Assembly: GCF_008039565.1 (NCBI RefSeq)
Contig: NZ_VDUX01000002.1
Coordinates: forward strand, 543,328 to 607,327
Source of the DNA: Aeromicrobium terrae
GTDB lineage: Bacteria; Actinomycetota; Actinomycetes; Propionibacteriales; Nocardioidaceae
DNA: 64,000 nucleotides
Reading direction: 5' to 3'
The first letter of the stretch is position 1. Every line of letters starts with the position of its first letter. Under the pieces are notes generated by a model. That model made no database searches and had not been told where the DNA came from. It saw nothing but the letters and a program-made list of their open reading frames with translations. This document shows, in pieces, positions 27,134 to 35,361 of this stretch. The translations under genes were made by a program, and so were the position numbers.

Positions 27134-27476
27134 AGCCGAGCTCGTGCAGCCGGTCGTCGTCGATGCCGAAGTGGTGCGCGATCTCGTGCACCACGGTGAT
27201 GCGGACCTCGTGGACCACGTCCGCCTCGGTGTCGCAGATCTCCAGCGTCGGGTTGCGGAACACGACGATGCGGTCGGGCAGCACGCCGCCGTACATGCTG
27301 TCGCGCTCGGTCAGGGCCACGCCGTCGTAGACGCCGAGCAGGTCGGGGTCGTCCGGCGGCGGGTCGTCCTCGATGAACAGGGCGACGTTGTCGAGCAGCG
27401 ACGCCAGCTCCGGGGGAACGGACCGGAACGCCTCCTCGACCAGCTCGGCGAACCGGTCGTCACTCAGCTCGACCAT
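27126..27476 (-). CDS. metallopeptidase family protein (zincin-like)
   Basis: A 116-aa minimal zincin of the family common in actinobacteria. The HExxH site with a following glycine is HEIAHHFGID near residues 98-107, and the acidic cluster FIEDDPPPDDPDLLGVYDG is the family signature. The substrate is unknown. It appears to be the first gene of the minus-strand operon running to 20622; the 51 bp to the divergent gene at 27528 would hold the promoter. Confidence 0.88.
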   Translation of the reverse strand: MVELSDDRFAELVEEAFRSVPPELASLLDNVALFIEDDPPPDDPDLLGVYDGVALTERDSMYGGVLPDRIVVFRNPTLEICDTEADVVHEVRITVVHEIAHHFGIDDDRLHELGYA

Positions 27477-27527
27477 TTCCCCATCCTGCCCGACCGCCGA
27501 GTACTACCGTTCGAGCAGAGGTACCAG

Positions 27528-29081
27528 ATGGCCAAGTTCGCCCCCCACACCGCGTCATCAGCAGCCGCCCGGGCCAAGGCCAAGGTGGGCGAGAAGAACG
27601 CCGTCGGCATGTGCGCCCGCGAGGTGATCGTCGGGATCTTCGAGATCCCGCCGCCGTGGAAGTGGGGAGGCAACGGCAAGGCCTGGGCGGTCAACTACTT
27701 CAAGGGCGCCCAGCAGGTGGTGCGCACGAGCGACCCCAAGGAGATCCCGAAGGGCGCGATGGTCTTCTGGGACGCCCGCCCGAACGCGAAGACCAACGGC
27801 CAGCGGGCGGGTCACGTCGCCGTCGGCGCGGGCAACGGGAAGTGCTACTCGACCGACCTGCCGACGAGCGGCCGCTGGGGCCTGATCAACATCTCCCTCG
27901 TCGAGAAGCAGTGGGGCAAGAAGCTGCTCGGCTACGTCGTCATCGACGGCATGGGGTTCACGCTGACGGACGAACCGGTCGAGCTGAAGCCGCTCGACCA
28001 GTACACGTCGGCGGACTTCGGCACGGGCGCCGTCGGCCCGCAGGTGACACTGCTCGGCGAGCGCCTCGTGGTGCACCTCGCCGCGCTCGGCATCGCGTCG
28101 CCGTACGCGAAAGGTCCCGGCCCGAAGTGGGGTGACGCCGACGAGCGTGCCGTCCAGCTGTTCCAGCTCGCGCAGGGCTGGCAAGGCGCTGCGGCCGACG
28201 GGCTGCCCGGGCCCGAGACGCTCAAGCGGCTGGTGGCCGAGCCCACCGCGGTCGGGCCGATCGTCCCGCTCGTCGACATCCCGGCGACCGCCACGGTCAC
28301 CGTCCGCACGCTGCAGATGAACGTCGCCGGCTACAACGCGGAGAAGGGCATGCGGACCGCGGTCAGCCGGTCGAAGCGCATCGTGAAGCGCGTGCGGGCG
28401 CTCGAGCCGCAGGTCGCGTGCTTCCAGGAGCTGTCCAACCTGAAGAAGTCGAAGATGCTGCCGCTCTTCGACTCCGGGCTCAAGGGTGTGCTGACCCGGG
28501 CGAAGGGCGGCTCGGACGGCCGGCACGTCTACTTCGGCGGGCCCGCAGGGCACCGGGTGCAGCGGGTCGCCTCGGGCGTCATCCAGGTGACGGCCGGCCA
28601 CCGTTTCCGAGGGGACGACAAGCAGGCTGCCTGGCTGGCCTACACCGTCGACGGCGTCCTCGCGATGGATGTTTCGTTCCACCTGGAGAGCGACGACGGG
28701 ATCGACGCCAAGACCGGCCTGACCGCCGACGAGCTCCGGCCGCTGCAGATGCTCGACTTCCTCGACCAGACGATCGCGCTGGCCAAGAAGCACCAGGTCG
28801 ACCAGCGCAACGTCATGCTCTGCGGCGACACCAACAGCAAGCGCGCCGTCCGGGACGCGATGGCCGCCCGCGACTGGGTCTCGGTGGCCGAGGTGGCGAG
28901 GACCGCCGAGAAGGCCGACCTCCAGACGCACAACCGCTGGAGGAAGACCGTCAAGGGCCCGCCGATCGACTACGCGTTCGTCCCGAAGGGCGTCGAGTGC
29001 GTGAAGTGGCGGCAGGAACCGGACGAGACCCTGGCCGACCACAACCTCATCGTCTTCACCCGGGAGCTCACCCGTCCCTGA
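27528..29081 (+). CDS. three-domain protein: amidase-like, peptidoglycan-binding, EEP nuclease
   Basis: A 517-aa fusion. Residues 1-145 resemble CHAP/NlpC-type endolysin domains, with a candidate Cys29 (GMCAREV) and His96 (RAGHVAVG). Residues about 172-236 are a peptidoglycan-binding type 1 repeat. Residues 258-517 are an endonuclease/exonuclease/phosphatase domain with all key motifs: LQMNVAGYN, ACFQELS, FHLES, CGDTNS, IDYAFV and LADHNLIV. No signal peptide is visible. The mix of wall-hydrolase and nuclease parts is unusual and could be a lytic or bacteriocin-like effector; the function is inferred. A tRNA-Glu follows by 25 bp. Confidence 0.8.
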   Translation: MAKFAPHTASSAAARAKAKVGEKNAVGMCAREVIVGIFEIPPPWKWGGNGKAWAVNYFKGAQQVVRTSDPKEIPKGAMVFWDARPNAKTNGQRAGHVAVGAGNGKCYSTDLPTSGRWGLINISLVEKQWGKKLLGYVVIDGMGFTLTDEPVELKPLDQYTSADFGTGAVGPQVTLLGERLVVHLAALGIASPYAKGPGPKWGDADERAVQLFQLAQGWQGAAADGLPGPETLKRLVAEPTAVGPIVPLVDIPATATVTVRTLQMNVAGYNAEKGMRTAVSRSKRIVKRVRALEPQVACFQELSNLKKSKMLPLFDSGLKGVLTRAKGGSDGRHVYFGGPAGHRVQRVASGVIQVTAGHRFRGDDKQAAWLAYTVDGVLAMDVSFHLESDDGIDAKTGLTADELRPLQMLDFLDQTIALAKKHQVDQRNVMLCGDTNSKRAVRDAMAARDWVSVAEVARTAEKADLQTHNRWRKTVKGPPIDYAFVPKGVECVKWRQEPDETLADHNLIVFTRELTRP

Positions 29082-29106
29082 CGGCACTATGCTGGTCCGG
29101 CATCAG

Positions 29107-29179
29107 GCCCCCATCGTCTAGCGGCCTAGGACGCCGCCCTTTCACGGCGGTAGCACGGGTTCGAATCCCGTTGGGGGTG
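29107..29179 (+). tRNA. tRNA-Glu (anticodon TTC)
   Basis: A 73-nt cloverleaf: acceptor GCCCCCA pairs with TGGGGGT (G1-T72 wobble). The anticodon stem is GCCGC/GCGGT-type with loop CTTTCAC containing TTC. The T arm is ACGGG-TTCGAAT-CCCGT. CCA is not encoded after the discriminator G. Confidence 0.95.
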
Positions 29180-29207
29180 CTTCGCCCACAGGACGGACGT
29201 GATGACG

Positions 29208-29534
29208 ATGGCCAAGAAGACGGTGGAGACCTACTTCTCCGACCTCAGCGGCGCGCAGATCGACGGGTCGGCGCCCACCACGCACTTCGCGGTCGACGGC
29301 CGCTCCTACGAGATCGACCTCACGCCGCAGGAGAAGGCCGCGCTCGACCAGGCCCTCGCCCCGTACGTGGCTGCCGCCCGGCCGGCGTCCGGCACGCGGC
29401 GCGCCCGGTCGTCCACGCCGTCCGGCGTCGACCCGAAGACGGTCCGCGCCTGGGCCGTGGAGCAGGGCCTCGACGTGCCCGCCCGTGGACGGGTCCCGGC
29501 CTCAGTGGTCGAGGCCTACACGGCCGCGCACTAG
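29208..29534 (+). CDS. lsr2: Lsr2 family nucleoid protein
   Basis: A 108-aa Lsr2 homologue, the actinobacterial xenogeneic silencer that bridges AT-rich DNA. The N-terminal oligomerisation half includes FAVDGRSYEIDLTPQEKAAL. The C-terminal DNA-binding half ends in VRAWAVEQGLDVPARGRVPASVVEAY with the RGR AT-hook-like motif. ATG 29208 gives the usual MAKKT opening; GTG 29199 and ATG 29202 are in frame and possible. It lies 28 bp after tRNA-Glu. A candidate for silencing the lower-GC island genes elsewhere in this window. Confidence 0.93.
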   Translation: MAKKTVETYFSDLSGAQIDGSAPTTHFAVDGRSYEIDLTPQEKAALDQALAPYVAAARPASGTRRARSSTPSGVDPKTVRAWAVEQGLDVPARGRVPASVVEAYTAAH

Positions 29535-29660
29535 CGTCGCGCGCTCGGCCCGGCGCTCACGCGCCTTGAGGAAGAGGTCCTCCGCCCGGAAGACCAGGAC
29601 GTAGCCCAACGCTCCCACGACGAACAGTGCTGCGAGCGTGGCGATCAGGAACGTCAACAT
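29502..29660 (-). CDS. small membrane protein, 52 aa
   Basis: One N-terminal membrane helix (LTFLIATLAALFVVGALGYV) followed by a basic cytosolic tail (KARERRAERATLVRGR). GAGGAG 9 bp before the ATG at 29660 is a good ribosome-binding site, so translation is likely. Its 3' 33 bp are antisense to the end of lsr2. No family recognised. Confidence 0.6.
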   Translation of the reverse strand: MLTFLIATLAALFVVGALGYVLVFRAEDLFLKARERRAERATLVRGRVGLDH

Positions 29661-29800
29661 GCGTTGCTTCTCCTCGAACGTGCAGGTCAGGGGGTTGTTC
29701 CTGACAGTACCCAGAGCGTTCAAGGGCAAACCGAGATGCAGCCGCGGCCCGGGTGGCGTACGTCTGGAGACGAGAGCATTCCCCGACGAGAGGAGCCGTC

Positions 29801-30154
29801 ATGGCTGCCGTGATCATCGTCCTGCTGCTCGTGGTGCTGGCGGGAGCGGGCGCCGCGATCTTCTTCGGGGGCGCGGTCGGCGTCAGTCGTGCGGGCGGCG
29901 CGGCGCACACCACCGAGCCGGACCTCCGGTACCCCGTGCCCTACGGCGTCGACCCGGCCACGGTGATCAACGTGCTCCGACGCGAGGGCTACGAGGCGAC
30001 GGAGGCCGAGGACGTGCAGCACCAGCCCGTCGTGCACATCCGCGGCAAGGGCGCGACGGCGGACCGCGAGGCGGTGCGCTCCGCGCTGACCCGGGTGCCC
30101 TTCAACGAGGGGCACGACCCGGCCGGCGTGGCCGTCCGGTTCAGCGACGAGTAG
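29801..30154 (+). CDS. hypothetical membrane-anchored protein
   Basis: A 117-aa protein with one N-terminal helix (VIIVLLLVVLAGAGAAIFFGG) and a soluble domain of about 80 residues with an alternating helix/strand pattern (DPATVINVLRREGYEATEAE, PVVHIRGKGATADREAVRSAL). It resembles a small ferredoxin-like or ACT-like fold, but I cannot name a family. GAGAGGAG 5 bp before ATG 29801 fixes the start. It is convergent with the membrane protein at 30156-30503, with 1 bp between stops. Confidence 0.7.
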   Translation: MAAVIIVLLLVVLAGAGAAIFFGGAVGVSRAGGAAHTTEPDLRYPVPYGVDPATVINVLRREGYEATEAEDVQHQPVVHIRGKGATADREAVRSALTRVPFNEGHDPAGVAVRFSDE

Positions 30155-30155
30155 G

Positions 30156-30503
30156 TCAGTCCGTCGCGACGGCGACGACGACGCAGACCACGGCCGCGAA
30201 GACCACCGTCGCCACGACGTCGAGGTTCACCCGGCGGTGGCTGACCACCTCGGCGCCCCTCGTCGTCGTCCGCTCGATCAGGCTGAACATCACGCCGAGC
30301 GAGCCGGCCGCCAGGAGCACCCAGAACGCCGGCATGAGCGACGCCCCGGCGAGCATCCGGAGCACGAGCGCCACCAGGGCCGTGGCCAGCGTCTTCGCGC
30401 CGTAGACGAACGAACGCGTGCCGATGGGGCGCTTCGCCACCTCGTCGACGTCCTCGACGTCCTCCTCCGGCGGCGGAACACGACTGAGGTCCTCAGGCTT
30501 CAC
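30156..30503 (-). CDS. hypothetical membrane protein
   Basis: A 115-aa protein with an acidic N-terminus (PPPEEDVEDVDEVAKRPIG) and three hydrophobic segments (near 36-50, 54-70 and 92-113). No motif or family is recognised. Divergent from gluQ with 59 bp between starts. Confidence 0.65.
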   Translation of the reverse strand: MKPEDLSRVPPPEEDVEDVDEVAKRPIGTRSFVYGAKTLATALVALVLRMLAGASLMPAFWVLLAAGSLGVMFSLIERTTTRGAEVVSHRRVNLDVVATVVFAAVVCVVVAVATD

Positions 30504-30562
30504 CCTTCCGTTCTACCGACTCACGGCCGCGGCGCATCCCGAGCGCTCGACATACTGACCTC

Positions 30563-31435
30563 ATGAGTGCCGGACGGTTCGCCCCGTCGCCGTCGGGCGA
30601 CCTGCACGTCGGCAACCTGCGGACCGCGCTGCTCGCGTGGCTCTTCGCCCGGTCGACGGACCGGTCGTTCCTGATGCGTGTCGAGGACCTCGACCGCGTC
30701 CGGCCCGGCGCGGAGGAGCGCCAGCTCGACGACCTGCGAGCCATCGGTCTCGACTGGGACGGCGAGGTCGTCCGGCAGAGCGAGCGGCTCGCGCTGTACG
30801 AGGACGCCATCGACCGGCTCACGGAGGCGGGCCGGATCTACCCGTGCTTCTGCACCCGGCGGGAGATCCTCGACGCGCCGTCCGCCCCGCACGTGCCGCC
30901 GGGCTCCTACCCGGGTACGTGTCGCGACCTGACCGAGGAGGAACGCGCCCGCCGTGCCGTGGAACGGCCGGCGGCGCTCCGGCTGCGCGCGGACGTCGCC
31001 GAGTGGACGGTCACCGACGCGCTGCACGGAGAGTTCACCGGCGTCGTCGACGACCTCGTGCTCCGTCGCAACGACGGCGTACCCGCCTACAACCTGGCGG
31101 TCGTCGTGGACGACGGAGAGCAGGGCATCGACCAGGTGGTCCGGGGCGACGACCTGCTCACGTCCGCCCCGCGCCAGGCGTACCTCGCGTCGCTGCTCGG
31201 CCACGCCCAGCCGGAGTACGCCCACGTGCCGCTGGCCATCAACACCGCCAACCGGCGGCTCGCCAAGCGCGACGGCGCGGTGACACGTGGCGAGCTCGAG
31301 GAGCGCGGCGTCGACGTCCTGCGTCTGATCGCCGCCTCCCTCGGTCTCGAGGGCACCACCGCGCTCGACCTCCTCGACGGCTTCGACCCTCAGGCCCTCC
31401 CCCGCAACCCCTGGACCTTCGTCCCCCCTGCCTGA
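30563..31435 (+). CDS. gluQ: glutamyl-Q tRNA(Asp) synthetase
   Basis: A 290-aa paralogue of the glutamyl-tRNA synthetase catalytic core without an anticodon-binding domain, which is diagnostic. It charges glutamate onto queuosine-34 of tRNA-Asp. Motifs are RFAPSPSGDLHVGNLRTAL (HIGH box as HVGN), LMRVEDLDRVRPG, the Zn-type Cys pair CFCTRREI, QVVRGDDLL and LAKRDGAVT (KMSKS equivalent). A tRNA-Asp(GTC) gene is present further along at 45103. Confidence 0.92.
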   Translation: MSAGRFAPSPSGDLHVGNLRTALLAWLFARSTDRSFLMRVEDLDRVRPGAEERQLDDLRAIGLDWDGEVVRQSERLALYEDAIDRLTEAGRIYPCFCTRREILDAPSAPHVPPGSYPGTCRDLTEEERARRAVERPAALRLRADVAEWTVTDALHGEFTGVVDDLVLRRNDGVPAYNLAVVVDDGEQGIDQVVRGDDLLTSAPRQAYLASLLGHAQPEYAHVPLAINTANRRLAKRDGAVTRGELEERGVDVLRLIAASLGLEGTTALDLLDGFDPQALPRNPWTFVPPA

Positions 31436-31450
31436 CCAGCAATCGTGGCC

Positions 31451-31543
31451 CCCGGGTCCTCGAGATTTGGCCGCTTGCGCACGGTTTTCGCGTCGGATCG
31501 TCGAGATTTCGGTGCGCAAGCGGCCGAATCTCGCGGACCGGGG
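31451..31543. repeat. long imperfect palindrome (REP-like)
   Basis: Arms 31451-31482 and 31512-31543 (32 nt each) are reverse complements with four mismatches; the inner 14 bp (GGCCGCTTGCGCAC) are perfect. The loop is 29 nt. It fills most of the gap between gluQ and the epimerase gene and could fold as a hairpin in DNA or RNA. Its layout resembles the palindrome at 40311. Confidence 0.7.
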
Positions 31544-31564
31544 GGTGCGTGCAAGGCTGGAGGC

Positions 31565-32470
31565 ATGACTGACTCGACGATCGTGGTGACCGGGGCGAAC
31601 GGGTTCGTGGGGGCGCGGCTGTGCGAGGAGCTCGCGCGACGCGGGGCGACGGTCCGCGCGGTCGTCCGCCGCGAGGGCGCGGCGCCCCAGGCCGACGGGA
31701 TCGAGGAGTGGGTCGGCGACTTCGGCGACGCCGATCTGGCCGCCCGCGTCACCGACGGTGCCGACGCCGTCGTCACCACGGTCCACCCGATGGGCTCGGA
31801 CCGGGCGACGCAGCACCGCGTGGCCGTCGAGGGCACGCCGGTCCTGGCCCGTGCGGCGAGCGTGGCCGGCGTCGCTCGCTTCGTCCACCTCTCCACCGCC
31901 GCGGTCTACGACCGCTCCCCCAGCGCGGGCGACGTGGACGAGTCGTCCGCCCTCGTCGGCGACGACGCCAACGACTACGGCGCCACCAAGCGCGACACCG
32001 ACCTGGCCCTCGCCGAGGTGGACGGCCTGACGACGGTGCTGGTGCGCCCGCCCGCGATCCTCGGCTCCGGGCCGACGTCGGTGTGGAACACCCTTCGCCC
32101 GCAGGGCATCCGCGACGACGAGAAGGCGCGCCACGCGATCCCGGACCAGACGTTCGCCTGGGTGCACGTCGACGACCTCGTCACGCTGCTCGCGGACCTC
32201 GCCACGGCGCGGATCGCCCCCGCGGACGACGTCACGGCCGGCCCCGTGACCGGCGCGTGCACGCCCCTGAACGTCGCGGCACCGCCGGCCACCGTGCGCG
32301 ACTACTACGAGACGGTCACCAAGGCCCTCGGCGTCGATCCGGTCTGGGACGACCGCCCGGCCTGGACCGGCCGCATGGTCGCCGACCGGGCCCTCGGATG
32401 GGGCTGGGCGCCGACCGTCACCTTCGAGCAGGCCCTCGCGGAGCTCGACCGGGACGCTCGCGACGCCTAG
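31565..32470 (+). CDS. NAD-dependent epimerase/dehydratase family protein
   Basis: A 301-aa extended-SDR protein: NAD site TGANGFVGARL, then HLSTAAVYDR with catalytic Ser/Thr and YGATKRDTD with the YxxxK pair. The substrate is not evident; the family covers sugar epimerases and ketoreductases. ATG 31565 is chosen; the frame is open further upstream only across the palindrome. It overlaps the end of the convergent hydrolase by 4 bp. Confidence 0.88.
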   Translation: MTDSTIVVTGANGFVGARLCEELARRGATVRAVVRREGAAPQADGIEEWVGDFGDADLAARVTDGADAVVTTVHPMGSDRATQHRVAVEGTPVLARAASVAGVARFVHLSTAAVYDRSPSAGDVDESSALVGDDANDYGATKRDTDLALAEVDGLTTVLVRPPAILGSGPTSVWNTLRPQGIRDDEKARHAIPDQTFAWVHVDDLVTLLADLATARIAPADDVTAGPVTGACTPLNVAAPPATVRDYYETVTKALGVDPVWDDRPAWTGRMVADRALGWGWAPTVTFEQALAELDRDARDA

Positions 32471-33285
32471 TGCGCGTCGACGTGCGCGCGGATCAGCGCC
32501 GTGATCACGTCGGGCTGCTCCATGGTGCTCGAGTGGCCGGCACCCTCGACCACCTCGAGGCGCGAGCCGGCGATGCCCGACGCGATGACCTCGGACTTCG
32601 CCACCGGGGTCGCGACGTCCTCCGCACCCACGATCACCAGGGTCGGCGTGGTGATCGACGACAGCAGGTCCTCGCAGGGCTCGCGGTCCGTGACGCCGGC
32701 GATGGCGCCACGCATGCCCTTGCGCTGCGCTCCGCCGACGATCTCCACGAGCTCGGCGACGACGGCGTCGCCACGGGGCCCGTCGAGCGTCGACCGGCCG
32801 AACATGATCTGCGAGACCTTGCCGATGAGCGGCCGCATCCCGATCCAGCGGTAGATGTTCCCCAGCAGCCGGTACTGCGAGACCTTCTCCGGGTCCTCCG
32901 GACCGGCGCTGGTGTCGAGCAACGTCAGGGAGCGGAGCCGCTCCGGGTGCCGCGCGGCCAGCCGCATGCCGACGAACCCACCCATCGACAGCCCGACGTA
33001 GTGCAGCGTCTCGAGCCCGAGCTGGTCGATCAGCGCGACGACGTCGGTGGTGAGGGTGTCCATGTCGTAGCGGCCGTCGGCGGCGGGCTTCGACAAACCC
33101 TGGCCGCGGAAGTCGATGGTGATGCAGCGGTAGTCGCCGCGCAGCGCCTCGACCTGCGCGGCGTACATCCGGCCGCTGAACAGCAGGCCGTGGCCGAACA
33201 GGATCGCCGGGGCATCCGGCTTGCCGTCCGGCGCACCGGTGTCCTCGACGTTGACGTCGGTGCCGTTGAGCGCGAACAGGGCCAT
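32467..33285 (-). CDS. alpha/beta hydrolase
   Basis: A 272-aa Ser hydrolase. The oxyanion motif is FGHGLLFSGRM, the turn DFRGQGLSKP, the nucleophile elbow GLSMGGF, an Asp in VGAEDVATP and the catalytic His in GAGHSSTMEQ. The layout resembles 3-oxoadipate enol-lactonase-like and esterase members, but the substrate is unassigned. It starts 1 bp after the response regulator stop on the same strand, so it may be in the regulator operon. Confidence 0.88.
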   Translation of the reverse strand: MALFALNGTDVNVEDTGAPDGKPDAPAILFGHGLLFSGRMYAAQVEALRGDYRCITIDFRGQGLSKPAADGRYDMDTLTTDVVALIDQLGLETLHYVGLSMGGFVGMRLAARHPERLRSLTLLDTSAGPEDPEKVSQYRLLGNIYRWIGMRPLIGKVSQIMFGRSTLDGPRGDAVVAELVEIVGGAQRKGMRGAIAGVTDREPCEDLLSSITTPTLVIVGAEDVATPVAKSEVIASGIAGSRLEVVEGAGHSSTMEQPDVITALIRAHVDAH

Positions 33286-33286
33286 G

Positions 33287-33934
33287 TCAGCCTCCCTGGA
33301 GGTAGGCGACCACCGCGAGGACGCGACGGTTGTCGTCGTCGTCCGGCGGGAGGTCGAGCTTGGCGAAGATGTTGCTCGTGTGCTTGGCGATGGCCTTCTC
33401 GGTGACGAACAGCTGCGCGGCGATGGCGGTGTTCGACCGGCCCTCGGCCATCAGCGCGAGCACCTCGCGCTCGCGCTCGGTCAGCCGCTGCAGCGGGGTG
33501 TCGCCCTGGCGCCGCGAGAGCAGTGTCGAGACGACCTCCGGGTCGAGCGCCGTGCCGCCGGACGCCACCGTCCGCACGGCGTCGACGAATGCCGAGACGT
33601 CGGACACCCGGTCCTTGAGCAGGTAACCGACGCCACCGTCGCCGCTGCTCAGCAGCTCCCGGGCGTACAGCTGCTCGACGTACTGCGAGAGCACGAGCAC
33701 CGGGAACCCGGGGCGCTCCGCGCGAGCCGCGATCGCGACCCGCAGCCCCTCGTCGGTGAACGTCGGCGGCATCCGGACGTCGACGACGGCCACGTCGGCC
33801 TCCGTCTCGCGGAGGGCGTCGGCGAGACCGTCGGCGTGCTCGGCGGCCGCGACGACCTCGAAGTCGTTGGCCTCCAGGATCCGGGTCAGTCCGTCGCGGA
33901 GGAGGGCGTTGTCCTCGCCGATGACAACGCGCAC
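33287..33934 (-). CDS. LuxR/NarL-family response regulator
   Basis: A 215-aa two-domain regulator. The receiver domain has the phosphoacceptor Asp in VAVVDVRMPP and an acidic pair near the N-terminus (IGEDNALLRDG). The C-terminal HTH is LTEREREVLALMAEGRSNTAIAAQLF to KHTSNIFAKLDL. Its ATG overlaps the sensor kinase gene by 49 bp, confirming a cognate pair. The adjacent divergent MMPL transporter is the likeliest target. Confidence 0.93.
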   Translation of the reverse strand: MRVVIGEDNALLRDGLTRILEANDFEVVAAAEHADGLADALRETEADVAVVDVRMPPTFTDEGLRVAIAARAERPGFPVLVLSQYVEQLYARELLSSGDGGVGYLLKDRVSDVSAFVDAVRTVASGGTALDPEVVSTLLSRRQGDTPLQRLTEREREVLALMAEGRSNTAIAAQLFVTEKAIAKHTSNIFAKLDLPPDDDDNRRVLAVVAYLQGG

Positions 33935-35202
33935 TCGACCTCCAGCGTGACGACCGTCGGCCCCCCGTCGGGACTGACCACGCTCATCCTGCCGTCCAAG
34001 GCATCAAGGCGTCGAGCGAGGCCCGCCAGTCCGCTGCCCTTGTCGAGCGAGGCGCCACCGACACCGTCGTCCGTGACGACCGCGCGGAGCGTCCCGTCGT
34101 CCCACGTCAGCTCGACGCTCGCGCGGGTGGCCTCGGCGTGCTTGGCGACGTTGGCCAGGCACTCCGCCACCGCGAAGTAGACGGCCGACTCGACCGGGGC
34201 CGGTGGCCGGCCGGGCAGCGAGACGACCGCGGTGACCGGCACCGCCATGTCGAGCGCGAGCGCCTGCACCGCTCCGGCGAGACCGCGGTCGGCCAGCACC
34301 GGCGGGTGGATCCCGCGGACGACCGAGCGCAGGTCACCGAGCGCGGTGGTGGAGGAGTCGCGGGCCTCGGCGAGCAGCCGGGCCGCGCCCTCGGGATCGG
34401 TCGTCAGCATCTGCTCGGCCAGGCCCAGCGTCATGCCGAGCGAGACGAGCCGGGCCTGGGCGCCATCGTGCAGGTCGCGCTCGATGCGCCGGAGCTCGGC
34501 GGCGGAGTGGTCGATGGCCTCGGCGCGGGTCTGCGCGACGTGGGCGACGCGACGCTCGAGCTGGTCGCGGGAGGGGGCGAGCATCGCTCGGTCGAGCCGC
34601 GCGACCCAACGGACGAGCACCGGCTCGAACCGCCACCACAGGGCGAACGAGACGAACATCCAGGTCCACTCGAAGAAGGACTCGATCTGGGTGTCGACCC
34701 TGAAGATGCCGTAGTTGACGTCGAACACGCCGTCGGGCGTGACCCAGAACAGGAACGGGTAGATCGCGTAGAAGATCGGCGCGAGCGTGAGCCCGAAGGC
34801 CAGCCACGAGATGGTCCAGCCGACCGTGACGCGCATCCACAACCAGGCGTAGTCGCGCCACCGGGCCGCGTCGCCGGCCCAGACGCGCAGGAGCCCCATC
34901 GACGAGGTGGCGCCGTTCATCGAGTAGGGACGCTCGATCTTCACGCGGAGGAGCCGGCCGGAGATCGCGCGGTGGGCGTCGGCGAACTTCGCCGTGAGGG
35001 GCACGAGGACGAGGAGGAGCGCGAGCCCGACGCCGACGGCCGCGACGCCGAGGGACACGGTCACCAGCACCAGCAGGACCAGCGCCGGGACGGCGAGCAG
35101 CACGTAGACGAACGCCATCGCGCTCATCCGCAGCCGGTGCGCGAGGCCGCCGCCGAACGACAGGAGTCGCTCGTCGCCCTTGCCGATGGTGGTGGTGCTC
35201 AT
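33886..35202 (-). CDS. sensor histidine kinase (HisKA_3 type)
   Basis: A 438-aa kinase with four or so N-terminal membrane helices (about 25-75 and 115-200), the dimerisation helix with the His phosphosite in RRIERDLHDGAQARL, then an HATPase domain (AVYFAVAECLANVAKHAEATR and VTDDGVGGASLDKGSGLAGL). It pairs with the LuxR-type regulator downstream. AAGGAG 7 bp before ATG 35202 fixes the start; the frame remains open to 37911 only as antisense of the MMPL gene. Confidence 0.92.
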   Translation of the reverse strand: MSTTTIGKGDERLLSFGGGLAHRLRMSAMAFVYVLLAVPALVLLVLVTVSLGVAAVGVGLALLLVLVPLTAKFADAHRAISGRLLRVKIERPYSMNGATSSMGLLRVWAGDAARWRDYAWLWMRVTVGWTISWLAFGLTLAPIFYAIYPFLFWVTPDGVFDVNYGIFRVDTQIESFFEWTWMFVSFALWWRFEPVLVRWVARLDRAMLAPSRDQLERRVAHVAQTRAEAIDHSAAELRRIERDLHDGAQARLVSLGMTLGLAEQMLTTDPEGAARLLAEARDSSTTALGDLRSVVRGIHPPVLADRGLAGAVQALALDMAVPVTAVVSLPGRPPAPVESAVYFAVAECLANVAKHAEATRASVELTWDDGTLRAVVTDDGVGGASLDKGSGLAGLARRLDALDGRMSVVSPDGGPTVVTLEVECALSSARTTPSSATD

Positions 35203-35361
35203 GGTGATGCTCCTTCTCGGGATCAGGGTCTCATCCTGCGGAAACCCGCGGCCCGAGTCAGTGGGGCTGGGCCTACCTCTGAGTGGGGGTCCACGACCAT
35301 CGATTCGCCGCCCGTCGCTCACGAGGCTGGAGTCCTCCCTTTGATCCGAGAGGAACGACTC

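Noticed and set aside
34138..35361. N-terminal extension of the MMPL transporter
   Set aside because: The extension is antisense to the kinase, low in hydrophobicity and without homology; a good ribosome-binding site precedes ATG 35362.
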